Source: Phoronis ovalis (lineage: Eukaryota; Phoronida; Phoronidae). Taken from it: a stretch of DNA of 48,053 nt. The notes under the pieces were generated by a model, which saw only the letters and a program-made list of their open reading frames with translations, was not told the origin of the DNA and did no database searches. The stretch lies in contig JAOXYB010039172.1 of NCBI GenBank assembly GCA_028565635.1, positions 1-48,053 of the forward strand, in the 5' to 3' direction. Position numbers and translations under genes: made by a program. Shown here piece after piece: positions 35,101-44,378 of the stretch. Numbering within the stretch: position 1 is the stretch's first letter; every line of letters starts with the position of its first letter.

Positions 35101-37036
35101 CTTTTTTACAGAAAAGGAAATCAAATATTCAGAAAAGTATGAATGATCGTGAGTATTTTTGCATTTGTAAACAGCAAAATGTTTGTATTGCACTTATTCG
35201 ACTAGGAAGCAGGTCTCGAATGAAAAATAATTAAAATTTTAAAAGTTGGCAACATAATGCATATCGATATTATATATGTCTAACCTATTGTTTTGTATTT
35301 GAAATAACTATTAAACTGCAATAATCAATCCTAGCAAATAATTCTTTACTCATCGCTCGAGGCCTGGTTTTACTAATCGAATACTATTAATCTAATCTTA
35401 ATTTCCTGCACAAGTTGGTATACTACCATGCTTTTTTCTGTTTCTCTAAATTAGAAATATGCATACATTGTCAAAACTGCATGTTCCTTTCTCTTTTTAA
35501 CAGCATGTGCTCAGTCAGAAAGCGAAAGTCAAGATACTGAAATTGAAATTGAAATAAATCGTATTTAAGGTAATCAAGGTGGTTTGTATCGTTCAGTAGA
35601 ACCATTTGCACTTTGCAAGTTTGAGTTAAAATTTGGGTAGTTAAATAAAAAGATATACTATTAAAGTACTTATTTTTGATAGATACTAATAAAAGAATAC
35701 AAAAGGTTACTTTCTTATTAATCACAAGTTTATGTAATCAGTAGAGAAGATATTTTGGGTAAAATCTCTTTTTTTAAACAAAACTAGAAGTCCAACATCC
35801 CTGCTAACAAAGCTGAAACTCAAAAATGATGTCTCAGAGTTGAAATTTGGTTTTTGTGCCCTAAAAATGTGGGTGTAAGACAAAGTGAAAATGTTTTGGT
35901 CGTTACATTTGGAAGAGTCATAAGTTTTGAATATCAGAAATAAAATTCCAAAATCTAAGATTAAACTTTTAGAGATCTTTATTTCAAGTATATTTTGGCC
36001 AAGTTTCAGCTTTGAATCTGCTGCGGTGTTGGAGTTACACGTAAGTTTTCCCCCAAAATGTCCGCTTAACTGAATGCATTATTGTGTTTCAGACCGCTGA
36101 CAACATAATTTCATACTCTTTTAATTAGTACTTTTCCACTTTTACTAAGTTATCTTTTCATTTAACTCATTAAACTTGACGTAAAGTTGACCGTGAATTC
36201 CAGTAACTTATACCGAACAATGCTCGGTCGCCATCTTATATGTGTTTGTAGCCGATGTTTAATGATGCCACATTGTGCATTCAGACTTCTTAGACACACT
36301 TTAAAAATCATTTCCATTCTACTGTGCCGTGTGGCGCAACATCTGTACGATTTCTTTTGCACAAAATCTGTTTTAGTTGAAGCAAACACCCAGTTCTGTT
36401 GACAATGAATAAATAATACACATTTAAAAAGAATGTTTTGTAACGGCCCCAGAAGTTTCATAAACTATACTAATGTTTCACACTATCGTTTATTCTTGTC
36501 AGGACCCAATCTGAGTAATTAATATGCATGGTGATATAGTTCGCGGTTCGTACCTGTCATGTCTGCCGATTTAATAAGTCAAAATTGTTAATTTTCCTCA
36601 AGTCGTAAAATGTATTGTTTCAGTTATCGGTGTAACTTTGGAACCTCAACGAAAAGAAGGAATCGTGAATGAAGGTGTTGATAATTTAGAATTAATGGAG
36701 CGACAAGCAGTAGATCAGATAGAAATGGCAGTAAATGAAGCCGCTATTGATGTAATTGAAGAAAAAGACATTGAAAAAAATTCAACTGTTAAATCGCAAA
36801 ATAGTGACGACGGGTATGCCTCATCCGGCAAATCTCGATCAGGGGCATTCGTAATGGCCGTTGAAATTAACGAAAACGATCATCACGTGATATCCCCCAA
36901 TGAAACAAAGAGCGTCGCTGGCTCCCATGGTGATGGCACCAGTGGTGAAGCTGTTATTGTGGACGGTGATAACATTGATGCTAAATTAGAAAGTGAAACC
37001 AGTACTAGTGTTTACCAGAATATTGCACTTAAATGA
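29171..37036 (+). CDS. Immunoglobulin-superfamily type I receptor (5 Ig + FN3 + TM, alternative tails)
   Basis: Coding exons: 29171-29510, 30069-30191, 30285-30554, 31440-31591, 31924-32086, 32307-32511, 32721-32803, 33144-33437, 34024-34305, 34717-34868, 35112-35148 and 36624-37036. All phases close and the total is 837 residues. The acceptor TTATCTTGTAG before 29165 implies an upstream 5' UTR exon. Signal peptide MRLVILLFVFPLVYS. Ig1 (20-113) has VTLTC...W...DEGIYKC; Ig2 (114-244) YTC...FTW...ITCKA; Ig3 (245-349) LSC...LWKR...VYVCE; Ig4 (350-445) MNC...MWLQ...GNYQCQA; Ig5 (446-543) VVCHL...DVECN. FN3 (544-637) has SFTFRICASN. TM is about 659-683 (ILSGIAGGLVLLILIAGVAG), followed by basic KNKTKKRK. 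There are many N-glycosylation sites. The tail ends SVYQNIALK. Likely a surface adhesion or immune-type receptor; no orthologue named. Exon 3 carries an in-frame TGA at 30290-30292, so the gene may be broken, polymorphic or differently spliced there. Confidence 0.85.
30569..31062. mobile_element. Long inverted-repeat (foldback/MITE-like) insertion
   Basis: The left arm, about 30569-30645, and the right arm, about 30989-31062, are inverted copies of each other. Left CTGAATAAATCTATCCGTTA matches right TAACGGATGGATTTATTCAG; left CTTAACCATAGTCAATTTTT matches right AAAAATTGACTATGGTTAAA. Arms are about 75 bp and I estimate about 90% identity by eye. The 340-bp core has no useful ORF. It begins about 15 bp after the exon 3 donor. 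Confidence 0.8.
35504..35569 (+). CDS. Alternative short-tail exon of the Ig receptor
   Basis: The acceptor CTTTTTAACAG and the donor TTTAAG|GTAATC frame 66 nt. Joined to exon 35148 it encodes PCAQSESESQDTEIEIEINR then Ile and TAA (35566-35568), giving a 721-residue short-tail form. AATAAA at 35644-35649 lies just downstream, so it can also act as a terminal exon. Skipping it joins 35148 to 36624 in the same phase and gives the long tail. Confidence 0.6.
35644..35649 (+). terminator. Possible polyadenylation signal for the short-tail form
   Basis: AATAAA 76 bases after the short-tail stop codon; another AATAAA-like site occurs near 35690. Confidence 0.4.
35752..36225. mobile_element. Dispersed palindromic repeat, copy 2 (MITE-like)
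   Basis: Starts ATTTTGGGTAAAA and ends its inverted part at TTTTCCCCCAAAATG (about 36046-36060). Shared blocks with copy 1 include TTGGCCAAGTTT, GGTGTTGGA and TTATCTTTTCATTTAACT. It lies in the intron before the long-tail exon of the Ig receptor gene. Confidence 0.6.
36624..37036 (+). CDS. Long cytoplasmic tail exon of the Ig receptor
   Basis: Acceptor TGTATTGTTTCAG. It encodes about 137 residues beginning IGVTLEPQRKEGIVNEG, acidic and disordered, with DDGYASSGKSRSG in the middle and SVYQNIALK at the end. SVYQNI fits the ITIM pattern [SILV]xYxx[ILV], and YQN fits the Grb2 SH2 pattern YxN. Stop TGA at 37034-37036; AATAAA at 37540-37545 is a plausible polyA signal. Confidence 0.7.
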
Positions 37037-38532
37037 TTAAATTTTAGACTTGGTTTCAATGGATGTGGAGAAGGGCCGTGCAGTCATAAAATATTTGCTG
37101 ATTGGTAACCACTGCCTGCATTTTGGTTGCAAAATATATCCCATGAGTCGTGCTTTATACGGATTTTTGGCCGCACCATACTTAATTCTACCTCCTTATG
37201 GTCGCTTGTTGTTGGCTTGATGAAACAGTGTTGATTAATCACATAATTTTAATTACTAAATTCTACATTAACAAAGTAATCTTATATAATAAGTAAAAAT
37301 GAAGTCCTTTAATACATTATTAACTATTTTTAGACAAACCATTGTATTAGAAACACAAAGAACACTCCAGAATAAGTATATACTAATTTTACAAGAAATT
37401 GGATAGACTATTAAACATTGTTGCGATTTGCATTATAAAAAAATTGTTATTATAAAAATAAACAGACACGTGTTTGTAAATTACATTGCAAGCATTTTGT
37501 AACCAATATTATTTGTGTAAATGATTTGTGGAAGAATTTAATAAAACAAATTAAAAAATAAATTATCAGATTTTGAAAAGTAACTACTATTTGTAACAAA
37601 GCGTTCTTTAAACAATTTCTTTCAAATATACGTGTTTATTCAATATTTACTCTATTTAATTTTCAACAAATTGTCGATTATAATACTACATGCATGTACT
37701 CACAGAAAGAACAAAAACGCAAAACCACCTTCATGAAAATTCGCAGCAAACTAAACAAATACTCTGTTTTGTGTACAACAATTTGATAATAAAGTTGATG
37801 TCATTTTTCAAATCATTGATGCCCCAAAATAAGTATAAGAGTATATACTAGAGCTATGTATCTGTTTTATGCTTTTCCGTTCTAGTTTTCCTTTTAATTT
37901 TTGTACATTTTGAAGTAGCTATCTGAACCTTTTGCATTATTCGGCATATGAATAAGTCTGACAAAAACTTGGTCGGAACCTGAATGTGAATAACACATGC
38001 CCATGGGATTCTGTGGCGTAAAACTTGTCTTGTATACAGTTATCATAAATACGCCTTCTTTGATAGTAAATTTCATAGGAATAATCAATGTTTTGATTTA
38101 AATTCGCACATTTCGTTTTACATTTATCTACATTACATTCACGGCACATGTTAAGTTTACACGCTCCTGGTAAATACGGTTAATTCGCGCAATAATGCTT
38201 ATTGACAATTCTTAATGGTTGTACCAATATCCTCATAAGGAATACGCATTTAGATCCGAAGAATCATACCAAAGAATCAGTTTGAATAACTAAGCTTCTG
38301 GAGATTTATTGTAACCTAGTGAAAAATCAAACTTGAATACTTTTTATAATGTGGTATTAGGTATGGCTACCACATTTCTTATTTTGTTGCACCAGACTTA
38401 AGTTAATCACTGCATGACGCTTTTGTAGGAGTAAATTGCCAACTGCCTATTCATTTCAGTATAGTAATTACTGCGACCAAATGGTGCAAGCTCTGGATGC
38501 ATATGGTGCATAAATTTTAATAACTGTTTCAG
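37037..38532. other. Ig receptor 3' UTR and intergenic / VIAAT upstream sequence
   Basis: AT-rich. It should hold the Ig receptor 3' end and the VIAAT promoter with a 5' leader exon. I could not place that leader exon. Nothing else recognised. Confidence 0.5.
37540..37545 (+). terminator. Possible polyadenylation signal of the long-tail Ig receptor
   Basis: AATAAA about 500 bases after the stop codon. Other AATAAA matches lie nearby in AT-rich sequence, so the choice is uncertain. Confidence 0.35.
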
Positions 38533-38606
38533 ATCTTATCGCATTGAACGGAGAAACTATTAACGACAGACGAGTTTTTACGCAATTACTGAATAATTCT
38601 TTGGAC
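38533..38606 (+). other. SLC32A1: VIAAT exon 1 segment upstream of the first ATG (5' UTR or coding)
   Basis: Acceptor ACTGTTTCAG at 38523-38532. In the VIAAT frame it is open (LIALNGETINDRRVFTQLLN), with one base left over at the acceptor side. It is either leader sequence or the end of an N-terminal extension coded in an unseen upstream exon. Confidence 0.5.
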
Positions 38607-41600
38607 ATGCCTCAATATTTGCCTAGTTTCCTAGGGACATTGAGAACGTTTTTTCCACCATCAGGGGACAAAGAAGAAAGGGTAAACTTTGCCAAACATG
38701 ACTACTGTAATGGTGGATCTGAAATGTCAAATTTCACCACTCCAACACCAGGTTCCGACAAATCTTTTAGTCCAGATTGTCCAGAGAAATCCGGAGAGTG
38801 GGACTCCAAGGATGATCTTACAAGTTCCAGCTCTGAGTATGACTTAATAGAAAGTGAAATTCCAGGGGATGGCAGAGATAAGATTACCGAATGGCAAGCT
38901 GGCTGGAATGTAACAAACGCAATTCAGGTAATTGAATTTTATTGCGCTATATACTAAGACATTGTATGGGGCAAATGGTATATATATATATATCATTGGA
39001 CAAGTTAATTCTGGATTCAGCACAAGTAGTATTTTCAGATCTTTAATGTAAAATATTCCGTACTTAGAAATTGGTTGACTTATTTTGGTAGATTACATGC
39101 ACATAACAAATAAATTTCAATAAAACAGTGATGTTTGTTTACCAATGTGATCTCTGAAGCAAGTGGTAAACTACGTAAACAATTTTAAAATTATACGACG
39201 AACAAAAAAAACAACAATGAAATGACTTGATTACAGTATAAACATTTATTGCTCAAAATTAAAAATACATACCGTACCCAATGAAATACATACATATCCC
39301 AATGAAATACATACATACCCAATGAAATAACAAATATTGCACTGAACTAGATATTTAGAAATTAATAGAAAACAAAATTATTTCCTCTTCCCGCTAATTT
39401 GGTCAGAAAGGATTTTTTATTTTGGATTTTAACATCGAAAGGGTATAGTTGAGTTTTTATATCATTTAGCAAACTGTTCCAGCATTACTTTACTACAGAT
39501 CTTGACCCCCCTTACTTTCTTGTTGATATTTTTCTCACATTAATTACAGTGTTTAAATATACTTAATATTTCAATGGAAAATCAAAAATGTTTGGAATCA
39601 AAAAATTTATTTTAGGTTTTGCCTAAACTTATGTCCATAGTTATTCAATTGATGTTTTTTAAATTAAACAAACTTCATAAACCCTCCTCCAGAAGGGTTT
39701 CATTTTTCCAGACTTTCAAATTAATCGTCAAGTATTAAAAACAATTTGTATAATGATCCGAGTTAGACAATAGGTTATTGATCACGGCGAAACTGCTGCT
39801 ATATCTTCGTATAATAATGTTATGGCAGTGCGATTCAAAATGTTATCAATGTTAGTCAGGCTTATAAATTAAGATATTCACATTTCTTCATGATATAATA
39901 TGTACTTAATCACTTGTCACCGTTCAATCATAGCTTTATATAATTTGTAATGTCGCAATCTTTCTGCTCATAACATTTTAGCAGAATTCGCTCGCTTAAC
40001 CCTTTTCCTTCCGAATTTTGCACCGAAAGCGATTGGATCCTTTTCACTATTGTAGGCTTTACCTATATAAGTTATAAAAAAAAAAATCAAAAGTCAAAAT
40101 AGAATCACAATCTGTTGCCATGGAAATCGTTTTTATTTAATAGAAATTGTTTTTTGGATTTAGGATTTTAACAAAATATCTTTCAACATCAAAACATATT
40201 TTATTTGTTAATTCATGAAAAATTAAATAAAAACAGTTTCATTGTTGACACATAAATAAATGTTGTTAGGTTTTACACATTAACGGACCACACGAATCTC
40301 CAAAGTATTTCTGTTTTGAATGATTGATAACCTTTATTGATTTCTCTAATTGCTTCTAAGAATCAAAAACAAATAACGTTTTTAAACAGGTGGTAAACGG
40401 GTTGCGCAGAGAAAACATGAATGACCATTCAATATGCAGTGTAAAACGGTAAAAAAGTAATTTGTTCACTATTTAAGGTTAACATTCCAAACACCTATTT
40501 TTGCAGACTCAGACTTTTAAAACTTGAGTGTCAACACACGCTATCCACGAAAGTTTATTTTAAAAGAATAACATCCAATGCTCATTTCACTTTGAAATTA
40601 TAATTACAGGTATTTGTACGTGTAGTTCTGAAAATTGCCATTTTAATTTTTTTTTACCATAACATCATAACGCAACGGTTTGTACAAATAGGTGTGTATC
40701 ATGTAGGAAATATAATTTTTCATTAATATGCAAAATTAATTTAAAATTATCTTCTACATTATACTTTTATCAAAACATACCATTTTTGAAATCAAACCAT
40801 TGCATGTAAATCGAATGTGAAGGATTGTTTTAAAGTTTTAACTTCATAATACAAACCTTGCCCAGCTCATAATGGCAATTCTTATAGAGCACACATGCAA
40901 TACCTGTAACTTGAAAATAAATAAAGCATATCTTGATAATTTTTGTGAACAATTAATCTTTTAATATGTACCAACGTAAATAACTACGTCTTGTTAAATA
41001 GGTGTAGTGCAAATATTAATAGCAATGCTGTATTGTTGGCTACAGTGGCAATTATTTAAATAATAACCATGTTCTTGTAGGGCATGTTTATCGTGAGTTT
41101 CCCCTATGCGGTTTACCAAGGAGGATATTGGGCATTACTTGCTATGGTAGCCGCCGCTTTCATCTGTTGTTACACGGGTAAAATCCTGGTTGAATGTTTG
41201 TATGAAGAAAATAGTATGGGCGTCAAAGTCCGCGTGCGCAACAGTTACGTCAGCATTGCAGAAGAAGTATGGGGAAAACGATGCGGTGGAAAAGTTGTCA
41301 ATGTAGCTCAACTAATCGAGCTGTTAATGACATGCATTTTGTATGTTCTACTCTGCGGAGATTTGATGCTTGGAAGTTTTCCAGATTTACCTATTGATCT
41401 CCCTTCTTGGACAATGATTGCTAGTATATTTCTTATACCATGTGCGTTTTTGAAAACTTTACGTCACGTTTCTTGGTTAAGTTTTTGGTGTACTGTAGCT
41501 CATATGTTTGTTAATGGAATTATTTTAGTTTACTGCTTTACAAAGGCGCCCGAATGGAAGTGGTCAGAAGTAAGGGTTGATCCTGATATTTACACATTTC

Positions 41601-42292
41601 CAATTTCATTAGGAATTGTTGTGTTCAGTTACACATCGCAAATTTTCTTGCCAACCTTAGAAGGTAATTTAAATAACCGTAGTAAATTTAAATGTATGCT
41701 TTACTGGACGCATATTGCTGCTGCAATTTTTAAAACGTTGTTTTCTTACGTTGGTTTCTTAACTTGGGGAAATGAAACTCAGGAGGTGATTACAAACAAT
41801 TTGCCAGATACACTCAGAATTGTAGTAAACATGTTTCTAGTTGCTAAATCTCTTCTCTCTTACCCCTTGCCATACTACGCTGCAACTGAACTTATAGAGG
41901 AAGCTCTATTTAAGGGAAAACCAAGAACTGTTTTCCCTTCATGTTTTGATGCAGATAGTACCCTAAAAATATGGGCAGTAATTTTAAGAATATCTATTGT
42001 AGTTTTCACTTTAGTATTAGCCATATTCATCCCGCACTTTGCAATTCTCATGGGTTTGATTGGAAGTTTTACGGGAACAATGCTGTCCCTTGTTTGGCCA
42101 TGTCTTTTTCATCTAAGTTTGAAAAGAAAAACTTTAAAATGGCACATTATTATATGGGACGTTTCTATTATACTAATAGGGATATTTTGTGGAGCATTAG
42201 GAATTTATTATTCAACTCACGCATTAGTGCGAGCATACGAAGGTCTTGATACTTCACCTTTCCATGGAGGTAAGAATACTACAGCTCTGTAA
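38607..42292 (+). CDS. SLC32A1: Vesicular inhibitory amino acid transporter (VIAAT/VGAT, UNC-47)
   Basis: Proton-coupled transporter that loads GABA and glycine into synaptic vesicles; marks inhibitory neurons. Exons 38607-38927 and 41081-42292 join at NVTNAIQ|GMF, giving 510 residues (human about 525). The N-terminal 90 residues are a poorly conserved, Ser/Asp-rich cytosolic segment. From ITEWQAGWNVTNAIQ on it follows the family closely: CCYTGKILVECLYEEN, VVNVAQLIELLMTCILYVLL, FPISLGIVVFSYTSQIFLP, EVITNNLPDTLRIVVN, LVAKSLLSYPLPYYAA and PHFAILMGLIGSFTG. About nine or ten TM helices lie in exon 2, all members of the amino acid/auxin permease fold. The start chosen is the first in-frame ATG (38607). 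The frame stays open back to the acceptor at 38532 (LIALNGETINDRR...), so an upstream coding exon is possible. Confidence 0.95.
38979..38993. repeat. TA microsatellite
   Basis: A run of TA repeats just after VIAAT exon 1. Confidence 0.7.
39277..39330 (+). repeat. Short tandem repeat, about 20 bp, 2.7 copies
   Basis: CCCAATGAAATACATACATA repeated with one-base length changes. Confidence 0.8.
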
Positions 42293-43483
42293 TGCTTCAA
42301 CAAAAGATTTCTAGTAGCAGTACTATATATATTTGTTTCATACAAAGCAATGTTTAAAGAATCAACATTTTTGCCATAACTTTAGAAAAGACAAACATTC
42401 TCCAAAACACCTACTTCAAAGTGAAAACGAGGTAGAAAGCTAATAGACATGTTCATTTCATATAATTTCGCCAGAAAACAGTTAAAACGTTTGAGTGGTA
42501 ATTTTATACAATAAAACAGCTTTCTCACCAGGTAAATTACAAAATCCACTGTTTTGTGAAAACTGTGTGTTTGGAAAAGTTAAAGTGCACTTAAACTCAC
42601 ACTAAGTCCCTCTGTCATGTTCACTTTGATATAGCTGTTATGCAGGTTATTTTGTTTTCCCCGAGATCATCGAAAACATTTGATTCTTTATCTATTATGA
42701 AACGAATAGTAAAGATAACTGAAACAAGATGCGTACATTTTATTGTGTAAATATCAAAGTGTGGTAGATAATGAAAATGCGTTCTTTTGTACACAACTTT
42801 CAACACAGTTTCTCGTGACAGCGTAAATGTTTAGCCATTTGCGCGCTAGATGTTTTGAAAATGGCTGTTTTCTTGAAAGCATGTTACTGTGTCAGGAGTT
42901 AAATAGAACACGTAAATCGTCAGGTTTCATATTTTTTGCTTATGGAAATAAAACATTCGAGTTCCAATTTAGATGAAAATTCCCTGGCTTCAAACTAGCA
43001 ATTATAACAAAGTTAACGTTAACAGGCATACACGAAGTAGTAGAGCCAGACATTTGCGGAGACGAGCCGATCGAAAGTTAGGAATGGAACACATTTTATA
43101 TTATATTATCATGTGCAGTTTTGCAGAAATACGAAACCACTCGATTTAGATATTTAGGTAGCAGCAAAAACAGGTATAAGTAAATATGATGATTCAAATT
43201 TAGTCCAAAATAAAATCGTACTTTTTTCAGTGAGGTCACAAGACCTTTATCAGTATTTTCTGAATTAGATATAATTTGCATTGTTTTAGATGATCATTTC
43301 TCTGAATCAATATATGTCATCACGATCAAATGAACATTATTTCTAATATTCAGATACTGGCATATTCTTTACATGTATATCTATATTATAATTGTTTTCA
43401 ACGTTTTTACGCTCGTGGGACGATAGCGAACAAAACTTTAATGTTGAAAATATAACAGCAATATAATATTCAGTTGCTATGCT
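42293..43483. other. Convergent 3' intergenic region between VIAAT and the acidic protein gene
   Basis: AT-rich. Both genes end towards this region, which should hold their 3' UTRs. No ORF with support. Confidence 0.6.
42510..42515 (+). terminator. Possible VIAAT polyadenylation signal
   Basis: AATAAA about 220 bases after the stop codon. A second AATAAA is at 42947-42952. Confidence 0.45.
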
Positions 43484-43489
43484 TTTATT
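43484..43489 (-). terminator. Polyadenylation signal of the acidic protein gene
   Basis: AATAAA on the minus strand, about 240 bases after the stop codon. Confidence 0.6.
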
Positions 43490-43725
43490 CTCATAAATAC
43501 ATCAGACAGGAACAAACTATAGGACACTTCAATTATACCCATCATAACCATAAGAAAAACTACAAATCTATCTCAACATCAGTAACTGTGACTGCAAAAG
43601 ACACTTCAGGAAGTTTTATTATGGAGGAAGTTATTACCGTTTCCATGGTAAGTAAAACGAAGAGTTTCAAGCTAGTTCGCAGCTCTGTTAAAGTTTTCAC
43701 ATTTAATATTCCTAAAGTTCTTGAA

Positions 43726-44378
43726 TTACTGGCTCGTTTCATCTTTCTTTTCCTCGTTCTCTGTAGTAACGACATCGGCTTTCTTATCTTCGACATCTTG
43801 TTTTTCTTCACTAGCTGGGACGTTTTCTTTATCATCGCTCTTTTCTGTTTGCTCACTGTCTCCTGCTGGCTTTTCACTTTCCACTACTTCTGGCGTTTGA
43901 GCACCGTCACTAACTTGAACTTCAGAGGTGGGTTCAGGTTTATCTTCGCATTTAGTATCAGCAGGTGGTTGTGTGTCATCTTCCTGTTTCACTTGCTCTT
44001 GTTCGACTGGTTTTTCGTCAACATTTTCTTGTTTTTCTTTTTGAGCTGCGTCAGTAGTTTCCTTGTTTTCAGTTTCTACGACCGCTGTGACGTCACTTTT
44101 AACTGCCTGGTCACCGTTTTCTGATACGTCTTCACTATTAGCAGATGCTGTCTTATTTTCATCTGTAACTTCCGCAACTTCAACTTTAGGAGATTCCTTA
44201 TTTTCTTCGGAAGTTTCCGGAATTTTGTTTTCTGTATTTTGTGGAGTGGAAGGTTTGGCTTGAGGTGTGGCAGGGCGTTCAGCAGGTACTGCTAACTTTT
44301 CAGCCGGAGTTGCTGGGCGTTTTTCTTCAACTTTTGGTGTTGATGGGCGAGCTTCGTTATCTGCCATCTTAATAATTT
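43726..44378 (-). CDS. Acidic intrinsically disordered Pro/Thr/Glu-rich protein
   Basis: A single exon holds 213 codons from ATG 44367-44365 to TAA 43728-43726, after acceptor CTTCCTTTTTAG at 44379. The N-terminus has repeated basic-Pro-Ser/Ala-Thr-Pro motifs (RPSTPKVEEKRPATPAEK, then RPATPQAKPSTP), possible sites for proline-directed kinases. The rest is rich in Glu, Lys, Asp, Thr and Val, with one Cys and no hydrophobic core. It is like prothymosin-, MARCKS- or neuromodulin-type disordered proteins in composition only; no family assigned. The upstream frame is open through the exon start (EIIK-MADNEARP), so translation may begin in an upstream exon such as 47107-47036. The long plus-strand ORF opposite is a compositional shadow. 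Confidence 0.75.

Larger units (their letters stand above)
29511..36623. other. Introns of the Ig receptor gene
   Basis: Introns over 300 bases: 29511-30068, 30555-31439 (inverted-repeat element), 31592-31923, 32804-33143, 33438-34023, 34306-34716, 35149-35503 and 35570-36623 (palindromic repeat copy 2). No other genes seen in them. Confidence 0.6.
38928..41080. other. VIAAT intron
   Basis: 2.15 kb, AT-rich. It contains a TA microsatellite at about 38979-38993 and a short tandem repeat at 39277-39330. The acceptor is GTTCTTGTAG. No other coding sequence seen. Confidence 0.7.

Noticed and set aside
36162-36461. Overlapping ORFs in the intron before the long-tail exon
   Set aside because: They lie partly in the dispersed repeat and lack splice signals or recognisable sequence.
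41971-42249. Second ORF inside VIAAT exon 2
   Set aside because: Overlaps the conserved transporter frame in a shifted frame.
43474-44124. 216-codon plus-strand ORF opposite the acidic protein gene
   Set aside because: It is Phe/Leu/Ser-rich, the expected antisense reading of Glu/Lys/Asp codons. The minus frame has a start, an acceptor and a polyA signal.
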